A stretch of DNA of 64,000 bases, taken from assembly GCA_965237775.1 (NCBI GenBank), contig OZ250155.1:1550001-1614000 (forward strand). The letters are read 5' to 3'. The DNA is from CATOSP01 sp965237775. Lineage in GTDB: Bacteria > Chloroflexota > Dehalococcoidia > Lucifugimonadales > UBA3495. Numbering within the stretch: the stretch's first letter is position 1; each line of letters starts with the position of its first letter. A program made the position numbers and the translations under genes. Of this stretch, positions 17,123 through 25,755 are shown piece by piece. The notes below the pieces were generated by a model. That model was not told the DNA's origin. It searched no databases and worked only from the letters and a program-made list of their open reading frames with translations.

Positions 17123-18052
17123 GTGGCTGCAAATGACTACGACGTATTGGTAATTGGCGCGGGACTGGCCGGAATGACCGCTGCGATGTACGCATCACGG
17201 TACGGTCTGCGGACCGGCCTCGTCGAGCGTATGATGGGCGGGGCACAGATCATCAATCTTGAAAGAATTGAGAATTATCCCGGATTCCCCCAGGGCGTCG
17301 CGGGAGCAGAGCTTGGCCCGCTGATCCAAGAGCAGGCGATGGACGCCGGGGCGGAGTTCATTATGGGCGACGTGGCCTCGATTTCTAGGGACGGCGATTT
17401 CAAGATGGTGGAGACAGATGCTGGTGGTTTTCGGTCCAAGGCGGTGATAGTGGCGGCCGGATCCAACCTGCGTCAACTCGGCATTCCCGGCGAAGAGGAG
17501 ATGTTTGGGCGCGGTGTTTCCCACTGTGCGACCTGCGACGGCCCGCTGTACATGGGTGAAGTGGTTGGCGTAGTCGGCGGCGGCGATTCGGCAGCGGACG
17601 AAGCCCTAACCTTGACCGAGTATGTGGACAAAGTGCTCCTGTTCCACCGGAGGGACCAGTTGCGGGCGCACCACGCCGTAGAGGAACGGGTCCACTACAA
17701 CCGGAAGATCGAGGTCGTCTGGAACACGGTGGTCGAAGAGGTCTTGGGAGAAGGCACTGTGACGGCGGTCAAGACCAGGAACGTGGTCACCAACCTTGAG
17801 AATACGGTCAGTCTCACAGGGTTGTTTGTCTATGTGGGACTTGAGCCCAACTCATCCCTGGTCAGCAACCTGGTCAAGGTGGACAACGCTGGACATATTC
17901 CCGTGAACATATCCATGGAGACTCAGGTAGCCGGACTATATGCCGTTGGCGACATCCGGCAAAATTCCGCATCCCAGTTGGCAACAGCCGTGGGAGACGG
18001 AGCTACCGCCGCGATATCGGCCTTTAACTTTGTCCGGAGCAAGAACTGGTAG
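17123..18052 (+). CDS. trxB: Thioredoxin-disulfide reductase
   Basis: 309 aa flavoprotein. FAD-binding motif VIGAGLAGMTAAMYA at the N-terminus, redox-active CATC (Cys135 and Cys138), NADPH-domain GVVGGGDSAADEALTL and the NADPH-selective HRRDQLRAHH, and the C-terminal FAD contact YAVGDIRQNSASQLATAVG. It transfers NADPH electrons to thioredoxin or a related disulfide partner. GTG start with GAGGAGG. No thioredoxin gene is adjacent. A CoA-binding-protein gene follows after 53 bases. Confidence 0.9.
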   Translation: MAANDYDVLVIGAGLAGMTAAMYASRYGLRTGLVERMMGGAQIINLERIENYPGFPQGVAGAELGPLIQEQAMDAGAEFIMGDVASISRDGDFKMVETDAGGFRSKAVIVAAGSNLRQLGIPGEEEMFGRGVSHCATCDGPLYMGEVVGVVGGGDSAADEALTLTEYVDKVLLFHRRDQLRAHHAVEERVHYNRKIEVVWNTVVEEVLGEGTVTAVKTRNVVTNLENTVSLTGLFVYVGLEPNSSLVSNLVKVDNAGHIPVNISMETQVAGLYAVGDIRQNSASQLATAVGDGATAAISAFNFVRSKNW

Positions 18053-18105
18053 GGGCGGCGATACCGGCTGGGGCCGCGCCGTCACCTGGTAAGTCGGAGG
18101 GAGCT

Positions 18106-18468
18106 ATGGACCTGGTAGAGGAACAGCTAAGGAATAGCAAGACCATCGCCGTCGTGGGCTTATCCAACAACCCGGAGCGCGACAGTCACCGTGTATCAAA
18201 GTACATGCAGTCCCAGGGTTACCGGATCATCCCCGTAAATCCGATGATCGAAGAAGCCTTGGGAGAGAAGAGTTACCCGGACCTTAAATCAGTGCCCGAA
18301 CCCATCGACATGGTGGACGTCTTCCGGCGGTCCGAGTTGGTCGCGCCGGTGGTGGACGAGGCCATCGAGGTCGGGGTCAAGTACATCTGGATGCAGGATG
18401 GGGTCATAGATGAGGCTGCGGCGGCCAAGGCCGAGGCTGCCGGCATTCCCGTTGTCATGGATGATTGA
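18106..18468 (+). CDS. CoA-binding protein (YccU family)
   Basis: 120 aa, full length for this family. Rossmann-like CoA-binding fold: IAVVGLSNNPERDSHRVSKY, GYRIIPVNP, DMVDVFRRSELVAPVVDEAIE and KYIWMQDGVIDEAAAAKAE. Biochemical role unknown; CoA binding is a family property. It lies between trxB and an SDR gene on the plus strand. Confidence 0.88.
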   Translation: MDLVEEQLRNSKTIAVVGLSNNPERDSHRVSKYMQSQGYRIIPVNPMIEEALGEKSYPDLKSVPEPIDMVDVFRRSELVAPVVDEAIEVGVKYIWMQDGVIDEAAAAKAEAAGIPVVMDD

Positions 18469-18547
18469 ACCCTCCGAGTCCATCGCCGCCGGTTCGGCGG
18501 CCAGCGACAACCCCACCACCTAGCAGAGTCATACACAGGGCTCAGGA

Positions 18548-18583
18548 GGACCAGGCCATAGCGGGCCTCAATCGGCCTGGTCC
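18548..18583. other. Perfect 10-bp inverted repeat upstream of the SDR gene
   Basis: GGACCAGGCC (18548-18557) and its complement (18574-18583) flank a 16-base loop. There is no T-tract, so it is not a convincing terminator. It sits 32 bases before the SDR ATG and could be an operator or a leader hairpin. Confidence 0.6.
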
Positions 18584-18615
18584 CATCCGAACAAACGGCC
18601 CTATGGAGCGAAATC

Positions 18616-19371
18616 ATGGGTAGGCTGGACGGTAAAGTAGCAATTATCAGCGGAGGAGCCCGCGGGCAAGGAGCCACCGAGGTCAAATTTCTGTCCGGGG
18701 AGGGGGCCAAGGTCGTCTTCGGGGATATCCTGGACGAAGAAGGGATGAAGCTCGAAGCCGAGGTCAGGGAACTCGGCGGCGATGTCACCTTCGTTCATCT
18801 GGACGTGACGGACGAGTCCCAGTGGCAGGCTGCGGTACAGGCCGCGGAAGACCGCTACGGCAAGCTGGACATTCTGGTCAACAACGCCGGGATACTGATA
18901 CGCAAGGGTCTGGAAGAGACCACCGTGGAGGACTGGGACCGGATCATGGACGTCAACGCCAAGGGCGTTTTCCTTGGGACCAAGAGCGCCATCCCGGCCA
19001 TGCGCCGCGCCGGGGGAGGTTCCATAGTCAACATCTCCTCCACCGCCGGGCTGGTTGGGAGTCCCGACGGCTCCCCCAGTTACACGGCCACCAAAGGCGC
19101 GGTCCGGCTCCTTACCAAGGCGACTGCGGTGCAGTACGCACGGGAAAACATTCGTTGCAACTCGGTGCATCCTGGTCCCATAGACACTCCTATGATCCAG
19201 GACACCCTGAACGATCCCTCCAGGCTGGAGCAGCGAATGCAACGGTTACCCCTTGGGCGGGTGGGCACGACCGAAGACATCGCTTACGGAGTGCTCTATC
19301 TGGCATCTGACGAATCCTCCTTCGTAACGGGCAGCGAGCTTGTGATCGACGGGGGAACGACGGCAGCATAG
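18616..19371 (+). CDS. Short-chain dehydrogenase/reductase (classical SDR)
   Basis: 251 aa. Cofactor motif SGGARGQG (residues 12-19), Asp37 at the end of beta-2 indicating NAD(H) preference, NNAG at 89-92, and the catalytic triad Ser142, Tyr156 and Lys160 (YTATK). Closest in style to 3-alpha/20-beta-hydroxysteroid dehydrogenase-like enzymes; the substrate is not determinable. The C-terminal VTGSELVIDGG is typical. Confidence 0.9.
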   Translation: MGRLDGKVAIISGGARGQGATEVKFLSGEGAKVVFGDILDEEGMKLEAEVRELGGDVTFVHLDVTDESQWQAAVQAAEDRYGKLDILVNNAGILIRKGLEETTVEDWDRIMDVNAKGVFLGTKSAIPAMRRAGGGSIVNISSTAGLVGSPDGSPSYTATKGAVRLLTKATAVQYARENIRCNSVHPGPIDTPMIQDTLNDPSRLEQRMQRLPLGRVGTTEDIAYGVLYLASDESSFVTGSELVIDGGTTAA

Positions 19372-19430
19372 GGCCGAAGCGACTTGGCGAGGGGCGCTGG
19401 GTCGAATTCGGTCGAAGGACGAAAACAGGT

Positions 19431-19880
19431 TTGACGACTCAAGGAGAATTGGCAACCCGCCTGAGGCAACTGGGAATCCGGTTGACCCCCCAGCGTCTGG
19501 CCATCGCGGAGGTCGTGATCAATTCCGGCGACCATCCGTCGGTCAAGGAAGTATACGAGCGAGTCAAGGCTTTCTTCCCCTACGTCACGCTGGCCACGGT
19601 CTACTCGACCCTTGACGTTCTGGAGCGCGCCGCCATCGTGAGGGAATTGCCCTTCCAAAGGCAGTCACGCTACGACGCGAACCTGTCTCCCCATGCCAAT
19701 CTGGTCTGCGTCGGCTGCGGAACGGTGGTTGACGCCGACGTGGGACAGAACATGGTTGCCGAGCTTCGCAATATCCTGGAGGGCGAGTCAGACTTTGAAG
19801 TCGCAGCGCAGCGTGTCGACTTTTACGGCTGGTGCTCTGGCTGCACTCCCTTAACCGACGCGCAGGCCGCCTCCGCTTAG
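19431..19880 (+). CDS. Fur/PerR-family metalloregulator
   Basis: 149 aa. N-terminal winged helix (RLTPQRLAIAEVV, YVTLATVYSTLDVLE) followed by the dimerisation domain. The structural zinc site is complete: Cys93-x2-Cys96 and Cys135-x2-Cys138. His-rich ligands (SPHANLVC) support a PerR- or Fur-like sensor. TTG start at 19431 with GAAGGA upstream; an in-frame TTG at 19449 is too close to AAGGAG. The target is unknown; trxB and the redox genes upstream are plausible. Confidence 0.88.
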   Translation: MTTQGELATRLRQLGIRLTPQRLAIAEVVINSGDHPSVKEVYERVKAFFPYVTLATVYSTLDVLERAAIVRELPFQRQSRYDANLSPHANLVCVGCGTVVDADVGQNMVAELRNILEGESDFEVAAQRVDFYGWCSGCTPLTDAQAASA

Positions 19881-19896
19881 GACTCGGCCCTTCCCT

Positions 19897-21834
19897 CTAC
19901 AGATTCTCAATATCCACGGGCTCCAGCGGACCGGCGGGCTCGAATCCAAACACGCGCGCAAAGAAATAGAGCTCCCCGTCCAGCGCCCGCTTGATGTTTT
20001 CCGCCCTACGGAATCCGTGCTGCTCCCCTTCAAAGGGCAAGTAGGCGGTTGGCAGTCCCTTGGCCAGCACCGCTTGATACATCCTCTCCGCCTGGCTTGG
20101 CGGTACGATTCTATCCTCCAACCCCTGAAAGAAGATCAAGGGACAAGACAAGCCCTCTGTGTGATGGATGGGCGACCGTTCCTGGTAAAGGTCTTGCCGC
20201 TCCGGATAGGGGCCCACGAGCTTGTCGAGATAGCGAGACTCAAACTTGTGGGTGTCCGTCGCCAGTCCCTCCAGGTCGCTTACGCCGTAATAGCTCGCCC
20301 CCGCCCTGAAAACGTCCCGAAAAGTCAGCGCCGCCAGTGTCGTGAACCCGCCGGCGCTGCCTCCATCGATGGCCAGGCGGTCACCGTCGGCTAGACCTTG
20401 TTCCACCAGGTACCGGGCGGCGTTAACGCAGTCGTCCACGTCGACGATGCCCCATTGGCCATTCAGACGTTCCCTGTACGCCCTGCCGTACCCGGTGCTG
20501 CCGCCGTAATTCACGTCGATTACCGCGATCCCCCGGCTGGTCCAGTATTGAATCTGAAGGTCCAACGCGGTAGAGGTCGCGCCGGTGGGGCCTCCGTGGC
20601 TCTTGACCAACAACGGCGGCTTCTCCCCAGGAGGGGCAACGAAATCGCGGTTTACGGGAGGGTAATAGAATGCGTGGGCGATTAGCCCGTTTTCCGTCGG
20701 GAAATCTACGGGCTGCGTGGGCGACAAGTAACCGGGGTCCACGGTGACACCGGAAGCCGTCCGCAAGACCTCCATGCGGCCCGTGGCCAGGTCCAGCCGG
20801 ACCACTGACATCGGTTCGCTGGCAGACCCACCGGCAAACACGGCTGCGCCGCCTCCGGCCCGCAGGTCCCCTCCCCTGCCCATTTCGGTATAGGGAGAGC
20901 CCAGGTCCTCCAACTCGCCCGAACCAGTGTCGATAGACGCCAGCCCCCATACGCCGTGCCTCGAATAAGAGGAAATGATCCGGTCTTCTGACTCGAAACC
21001 GTAGGTGGCGTTGCCCAAGTTAAACCGTGGATTACCGAACTCGGCATCCATCGGACACACGGCCTCGACGACCTGGTCCCTCCAGCGGTAAATGTTGAAC
21101 CAACCGGTGCGGTCGGAGGCGAAATAGAGCGTCCCATTCGGGGACCACTCCGGCTGAAAGATGGACTCTTCAAGGCCACCCGCCACCAGGACCGCTTGAT
21201 CCAAACTTCCGTCTGGGTTGATGCCAGCCTCCCAGAGTTCGGTCCCGTCCCAGGGCATGTTGGGGCGGTCCCAGCTAAGCCAAGCCAGACGCAAACCGTC
21301 CGGGCTTATCCTGGGAGAGGCGTAGAAATCGGAGCCTGACACCAGGACTGTTCCGGCATCCGCGCCGTCGATCGGGATTGCGGCCAGGGTATTCTCCGGG
21401 TCTCCGCCTCCGGTGTGGTCTTCACGGATACAGATAGTCCGGTCTCTCGCGGCGTCAACCACACCCTCGGCGTAGCGCATGTCTATGTCGAGGGTTATGG
21501 GACTGGCCGGGCCACCCGGATCTTGACGGTAGACTCGCTGGTCGGTGAAGTTGCAAAAGTAGACCACGCCCCCGGAAACCCAATATGCGCCGCCTCCATA
21601 CTCGTGGACTCTGGTCCGGGCGTTAAAGGGCGCGGGATTGACGTCGGAAGTGGTCCCATCCTGGGTCCGTCGAACGATCACGTTCCGGCCACCCTCGGAA
21701 GGGCGCGACTCGATCCAATAGGTGTCCGCGCCGTCCAGGACAGGATGGCTGAGACCGATCGTTCCGGACACAATTAGGTCCGAAGTAATGGGCGATTCCC
21801 AGGAGCCGTAGGGCGCTTCTTTTGGATTGGCCAT
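19897..21834 (-). CDS. S9-family serine peptidase (acylaminoacyl-peptidase-like)
   Basis: 645 aa. The N-terminal ~390 residues form a WD/beta-propeller-like region with repeated DG-rich strands; the C-terminal alpha/beta-hydrolase domain has nucleophile motif DGGSAGGFTTLAAL, Asp in GLEDRIVPPSQ and His in EQHGFRR. This is a prolyl-oligopeptidase family enzyme cleaving short or acylated peptides. The ATG at 21834 follows GGGGGAG; upstream in-frame codons lack conservation. It is divergent from the HyuA-HyuB fusion, 147 bases away. Confidence 0.88.
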   Translation of the reverse strand: MANPKEAPYGSWESPITSDLIVSGTIGLSHPVLDGADTYWIESRPSEGGRNVIVRRTQDGTTSDVNPAPFNARTRVHEYGGGAYWVSGGVVYFCNFTDQRVYRQDPGGPASPITLDIDMRYAEGVVDAARDRTICIREDHTGGGDPENTLAAIPIDGADAGTVLVSGSDFYASPRISPDGLRLAWLSWDRPNMPWDGTELWEAGINPDGSLDQAVLVAGGLEESIFQPEWSPNGTLYFASDRTGWFNIYRWRDQVVEAVCPMDAEFGNPRFNLGNATYGFESEDRIISSYSRHGVWGLASIDTGSGELEDLGSPYTEMGRGGDLRAGGGAAVFAGGSASEPMSVVRLDLATGRMEVLRTASGVTVDPGYLSPTQPVDFPTENGLIAHAFYYPPVNRDFVAPPGEKPPLLVKSHGGPTGATSTALDLQIQYWTSRGIAVIDVNYGGSTGYGRAYRERLNGQWGIVDVDDCVNAARYLVEQGLADGDRLAIDGGSAGGFTTLAALTFRDVFRAGASYYGVSDLEGLATDTHKFESRYLDKLVGPYPERQDLYQERSPIHHTEGLSCPLIFFQGLEDRIVPPSQAERMYQAVLAKGLPTAYLPFEGEQHGFRRAENIKRALDGELYFFARVFGFEPAGPLEPVDIENL

Positions 21835-21981
21835 GAGGACGCTCCCCCGTTTCCGGGCCGGTCCAGAGCCGGCCATTGCGATGTAGGGTGCCAACGCATA
21901 GTATAAGGCAGTCTCGTCCCTCCCCACCATCACGCTGTAACCCACAGCCTTCCATGGCGCGCCACTGAGAGGATATTTCAC

Positions 21982-24900
21982 ATGTTCAAGATCGGCATTG
22001 ACGTTGGCGGCACCTTTACGGACTTGGTAGTCGTAGAAGAGAGTCAAACTCCGCGGTACTTTAAAACGCCGTCGACACCGCAGGACCCTTCCGAAGGCGT
22101 TATGGCTGGGCTGGAAGATGTGGCCGCGGGCTACGAATTGCCCTTGCCGGAATTGCTCGAGGCAACCGAGTTGGTGATCCACGGGACAACCGTGGCAACG
22201 AATACGCTGGTGGAACGTAAGGGGTCAAGGGTCGGATTGATCACGACGGACGGTTTCCGCGACTTGCTGGAAATGCGGGAGGGGTTGAAAGAGGACCGGT
22301 ACAACCTGCGGATGACCCCCTTTGCGCCCCTGGTGCCCCGGTATCTTCGCCTCGGTGTCACGGAGCGTGTCCGAGCCGACGGCAGTGTCGACACGGCCCT
22401 GGACCTGGATGATCTGGACCGGGCGCTGGATACTATGGAGAAGGAGGAGGTAGAGGCTCTTGCGGTCTGCTTCCTCTTTTCGTACCTGAACCCGGCTCAC
22501 GAAAGGATGGCCGCGGAGCGGGTCCGCGCCAGGTTTCCGGGGATCTACACTTCTCTTTCCGAGGAGATAATTCCCCAGATCAAGGAATTCGACCGGCTTA
22601 CCGCCACGGTCATCAACTCCTACGTTGGCCCGGTGTTTAGCGAATACCTGGACCGGCTGCGGCAGCGGCTTGACCCTTACCGGCGGGTCCGCGACGTGTT
22701 GATCATGCAATCCAATGGAGGGGTCGCTCCAATCGAAGAGTCCATGCGCCAATCGGTGAGGGCGATCCTGTCCGGCCCCGCGGGTGGGGTGAACGCGGTG
22801 GCCGCGCTGGGAGAACGATTGGGCCAGTCTAAGACCATCGCCTTTGACATGGGCGGGACCAGCACCGACATCTCCCTGGTCGAAGACGGTGTTCCCCACC
22901 TCACCACCGAGAAGTTCGAGGCCGGATGGAAGATTGCCGTGCCTATGATTGACATCCACACCCTCGGAGCCGGAGGGGGTAGCATTGCCCGGGTGGACGA
23001 GGGCGGGATACTCCATGTTGGGCCGGACAGCGCCGGGGCGGAGCCTGGCCCGGCTTGCTACGGGAAAGGCGGCAACGACCCAACGGTGACCGACGCGAAC
23101 CTCGTGTTGGGCTACCTGGACCCGCATAATTTCCTGGGTGGGAGGGCTTCGCTGGACGCCGCGATCGCTGAGAAGGCTTTGGAGGAAAGCATCGCCGGAC
23201 CCCTGGGAATCTCCACCGTAGAGGCGGCCTATGGCGTGAGCAGGTTGGTTTCCACCGCCATAGCCGAGGGTATCCGGCTCATGTCGGTCCAACGCGGGGT
23301 GGACCCCCGGGAATTCGCCATTATGGCCTTCGGCGGAGCCTCGGGACTTCAGGCGGGCCAGATCGCCCGGCAACTTCAGGTTGAGAAGGTCTATATCCCG
23401 GCGGCCGCACCGGTGCTATCGGCGTTCGGGATGCTTTCCACAGATTTGAAGTACGACTTTTCCCGCTCCTATCCCGCGAGCCTCAACACGATAGACCTGG
23501 GTCAAGTCCGGGCAATCGTTGCCGAACTGGAGGCCCAGGGCCGTGCGAAGCTGCAGGAGCAGGGGGTAACCGTGGACGACGTGGAGGTGTTCCCGTCGGC
23601 GGACATGCGATACCTGGACCAGATATACGAGGTCCCAATCCCGCTGCCAGACCTGGAACGGGATGACGAGCCGTTTTTGTCGGAGTGGGAGTCGAACTTC
23701 CACCAAAGATACCAGGAGTTGTACTCCTACCGGCAGCAGGACCAGGAGGTGCGGCTTGTTACCCTGCGGGTGACCGTCGTGGGCCGTCTTCCCCGGGTGT
23801 CCCTGCCCGATGCCCTACCTAGAGGTGGCGTTGCCAAGGTGAAACAGACTCGCCGGGTCTACTTCGGCGAATGGTTGGACGTTCCGGTTTACGACATCGA
23901 CACCCTGTCGCCCGGAGTGGAGATCAACGGCCCGGCGGTCCTGGAGACCGATTTCACTACCGTCGCGCTCGACCCTGGCGACCGGGCGACCATGGACCGG
24001 ATGGGTGGAATCGAGATGCTGGTGGGGGCAGACCACTTAGGCGCGGTTGCCACTGGGGCAGCCGGGGAAGGCGGACGCCCCGACCCCATAACCCTGGCGG
24101 TAATAGAGCACCGGTTGGAGTCGATTGCCCGGGAGATGACAGAGGTCATGCTCCGCACTTCCATGTCGCAGATACTCAACTCCAGCCGGGACTTCTCCAC
24201 CGCCATCCTTGACGCAGACTGCCAGTTGGTGGCCCAGGGCGAGGGAATTCCCGTCCACATTAGCGCCCTGCCGGTGGCCGGGGCGGCGGTGCGGGACTAC
24301 TTTGGAGACGACATCTCGGACGGTGACCTTTTCATCCTGAACGACCCGTATTTCGGCGGCAGCCATCTACCGGACATAACCATCATCCGGCCCGTGTTCC
24401 ACGAGGGCAAGCTTCTGTTTTTCGGGGTCAACCGGGCCCATCACAGCGATGTGGGCGGCGGCACTCACGGCGGATACAACCCCGCGGCGACCGAAATCTT
24501 CCAGGAAGGGCTCCGGATTCCCCCGCTGAGACTTTACGACAAAGGGGCGCCCAGAAACGACTTGCTTCAAATGCTGTCCGCCAACGTCCGCCAACCTGAG
24601 AACTTCCTGGGCGACCTGAACGCCCAGATCGGGTCTATGATGATTGCCGCCCAGCGCATTGAGTCGTTGCTGGAGAGCTACGGGGCCGCTCGACTGCTCT
24701 CCGCGGTGACCGATATCCTGGCCGCTACCGAAATCCAAGTCCGCAATTTCATTTCCAGTTGGCCCGACGGAGTCTACCGGGGAGAGTCTCTGGTCGACGA
24801 TGACGGATTCGACAACAAGCTGGTGCCCATACGCGCGGAGGTCACAATAGCCGGGGACTCTATGACCATCGACCTTAGTGAGTCCAGTCCGCAGGTGACC

Positions 24901-25713
24901 GGGTTCATCAACAGCGCCTACGCGAATACCAGGTCTCTGGCTCACGCCGCCATCATGTATCTTGCCCCCGCGGACGTGGCGCGCAACGAGGGCTCCATGC
25001 GGCCCGTGCGGGTGATCGCGCCTCGTGGGCTGGTGGTCAACGCCAACCCTCCCGCGCCGGTGTGCATGAGCACCAACCACTGTGCCGAAGAGATCGTAGA
25101 GGCGGTGTTCCAAGCGCTAGCCCCGGCTATCCCCCATGCCGTGTCGGCGGGGTTCTCCCGGCGGCTCCGGTACGCCATAACTGGTACTGACCCCCGCACA
25201 GGGCGGCGCTTCATCTGGCATTTCTTCTTGGCGAGGGGCGGCGGCGGTGCGTCCTACGGGAACGATGGATGGACGGGAGTCGGAGAAGTGAACGTGGCAG
25301 GAGGAATCCGGTCCCCCAGCATCGAGGTCACGGAAGAACGGTTCCCCTTCTTCATTCGCTGCCACGAGCTGCGGCCCGACTCGGCCGGGGACGGGGAGTG
25401 GCGCGGCGGTCTGGGCGCGGTCTGCGATCTGGTCTACGAAGGTTCGGGGACTGCGCTGCTTAACACGGCCGGCGACGGCGTAGTCGTGCCGCCGTTTGGC
25501 TTATTTGGCGCGGAGCCGGGACTACCCCACACTTACAAGATCGTAATCAACGGCTCAGAAAGGGTTTTGGGTTCCAAGGAAACAGGTGTGGTCGTAAATC
25601 CCGGCGACCGGATCGTCTGCCTGTCCTCCGGTGGTGGAGGCTACGGAGACCCCTCTAACCGTGACCCGTCGGCCCGTAACCGGGACTTACGGAACGGGTA
25701 CGTGACGGGATAG
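21982..25713 (+). CDS. Fused hydantoinase/oxoprolinase HyuA-HyuB (5-oxoprolinase type)
   Basis: 1243 aa. Residues 1 to ~690 are HyuA: ATP-binding start FKIGIDVGGTFTDLVVV, IHGTTVATNTLVERKG, and the actin-like second phosphate loop AFDMGGTSTDISLV. From about residue 700 (DPITLAVIEHRL) it is HyuB, with the metal-site region NDPYFGGSHLPDITI and VNRAHHSDVGGGTHGGYNP. Fusion and length match eukaryotic-type ATP-dependent 5-oxoprolinase, which opens 5-oxoproline to glutamate; N-methylhydantoinase or acetone carboxylase-like activities are alternatives. GAGAGGA precedes the ATG. The D-glutamate-cyclase-like pair at 51-53 kb would supply its substrate. Confidence 0.88.
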   Translation: MFKIGIDVGGTFTDLVVVEESQTPRYFKTPSTPQDPSEGVMAGLEDVAAGYELPLPELLEATELVIHGTTVATNTLVERKGSRVGLITTDGFRDLLEMREGLKEDRYNLRMTPFAPLVPRYLRLGVTERVRADGSVDTALDLDDLDRALDTMEKEEVEALAVCFLFSYLNPAHERMAAERVRARFPGIYTSLSEEIIPQIKEFDRLTATVINSYVGPVFSEYLDRLRQRLDPYRRVRDVLIMQSNGGVAPIEESMRQSVRAILSGPAGGVNAVAALGERLGQSKTIAFDMGGTSTDISLVEDGVPHLTTEKFEAGWKIAVPMIDIHTLGAGGGSIARVDEGGILHVGPDSAGAEPGPACYGKGGNDPTVTDANLVLGYLDPHNFLGGRASLDAAIAEKALEESIAGPLGISTVEAAYGVSRLVSTAIAEGIRLMSVQRGVDPREFAIMAFGGASGLQAGQIARQLQVEKVYIPAAAPVLSAFGMLSTDLKYDFSRSYPASLNTIDLGQVRAIVAELEAQGRAKLQEQGVTVDDVEVFPSADMRYLDQIYEVPIPLPDLERDDEPFLSEWESNFHQRYQELYSYRQQDQEVRLVTLRVTVVGRLPRVSLPDALPRGGVAKVKQTRRVYFGEWLDVPVYDIDTLSPGVEINGPAVLETDFTTVALDPGDRATMDRMGGIEMLVGADHLGAVATGAAGEGGRPDPITLAVIEHRLESIAREMTEVMLRTSMSQILNSSRDFSTAILDADCQLVAQGEGIPVHISALPVAGAAVRDYFGDDISDGDLFILNDPYFGGSHLPDITIIRPVFHEGKLLFFGVNRAHHSDVGGGTHGGYNPAATEIFQEGLRIPPLRLYDKGAPRNDLLQMLSANVRQPENFLGDLNAQIGSMMIAAQRIESLLESYGAARLLSAVTDILAATEIQVRNFISSWPDGVYRGESLVDDDGFDNKLVPIRAEVTIAGDSMTIDLSESSPQVTGFINSAYANTRSLAHAAIMYLAPADVARNEGSMRPVRVIAPRGLVVNANPPAPVCMSTNHCAEEIVEAVFQALAPAIPHAVSAGFSRRLRYAITGTDPRTGRRFIWHFFLARGGGGASYGNDGWTGVGEVNVAGGIRSPSIEVTEERFPFFIRCHELRPDSAGDGEWRGGLGAVCDLVYEGSGTALLNTAGDGVVVPPFGLFGAEPGLPHTYKIVINGSERVLGSKETGVVVNPGDRIVCLSSGGGGYGDPSNRDPSARNRDLRNGYVTG

Positions 25714-25743
25714 TAGTGGCCAGGTCGAACCCTGCCGCTACGC

Positions 25744-25749
25744 TATAAT
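25744..25749 (+). promoter_or_regulatory. -10 box for a leaderless transcript of the ATPase gene
   Basis: A perfect TATAAT ends 6 bases before the ATG at 25756, so transcription should begin at or beside the start codon. No strong -35 is visible (TCGAAC at 25725-25730 is too close). No Shine-Dalgarno site precedes the ATG, consistent with leaderless translation. Confidence 0.65.
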
Positions 25750-25755
25750 AAGTTG

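Noticed and set aside
22225..23373. 382-codon minus-strand ORF inside the HyuA part of the fusion
   Set aside because: No recognisable domain and fully covered by a well-conserved plus-strand protein.
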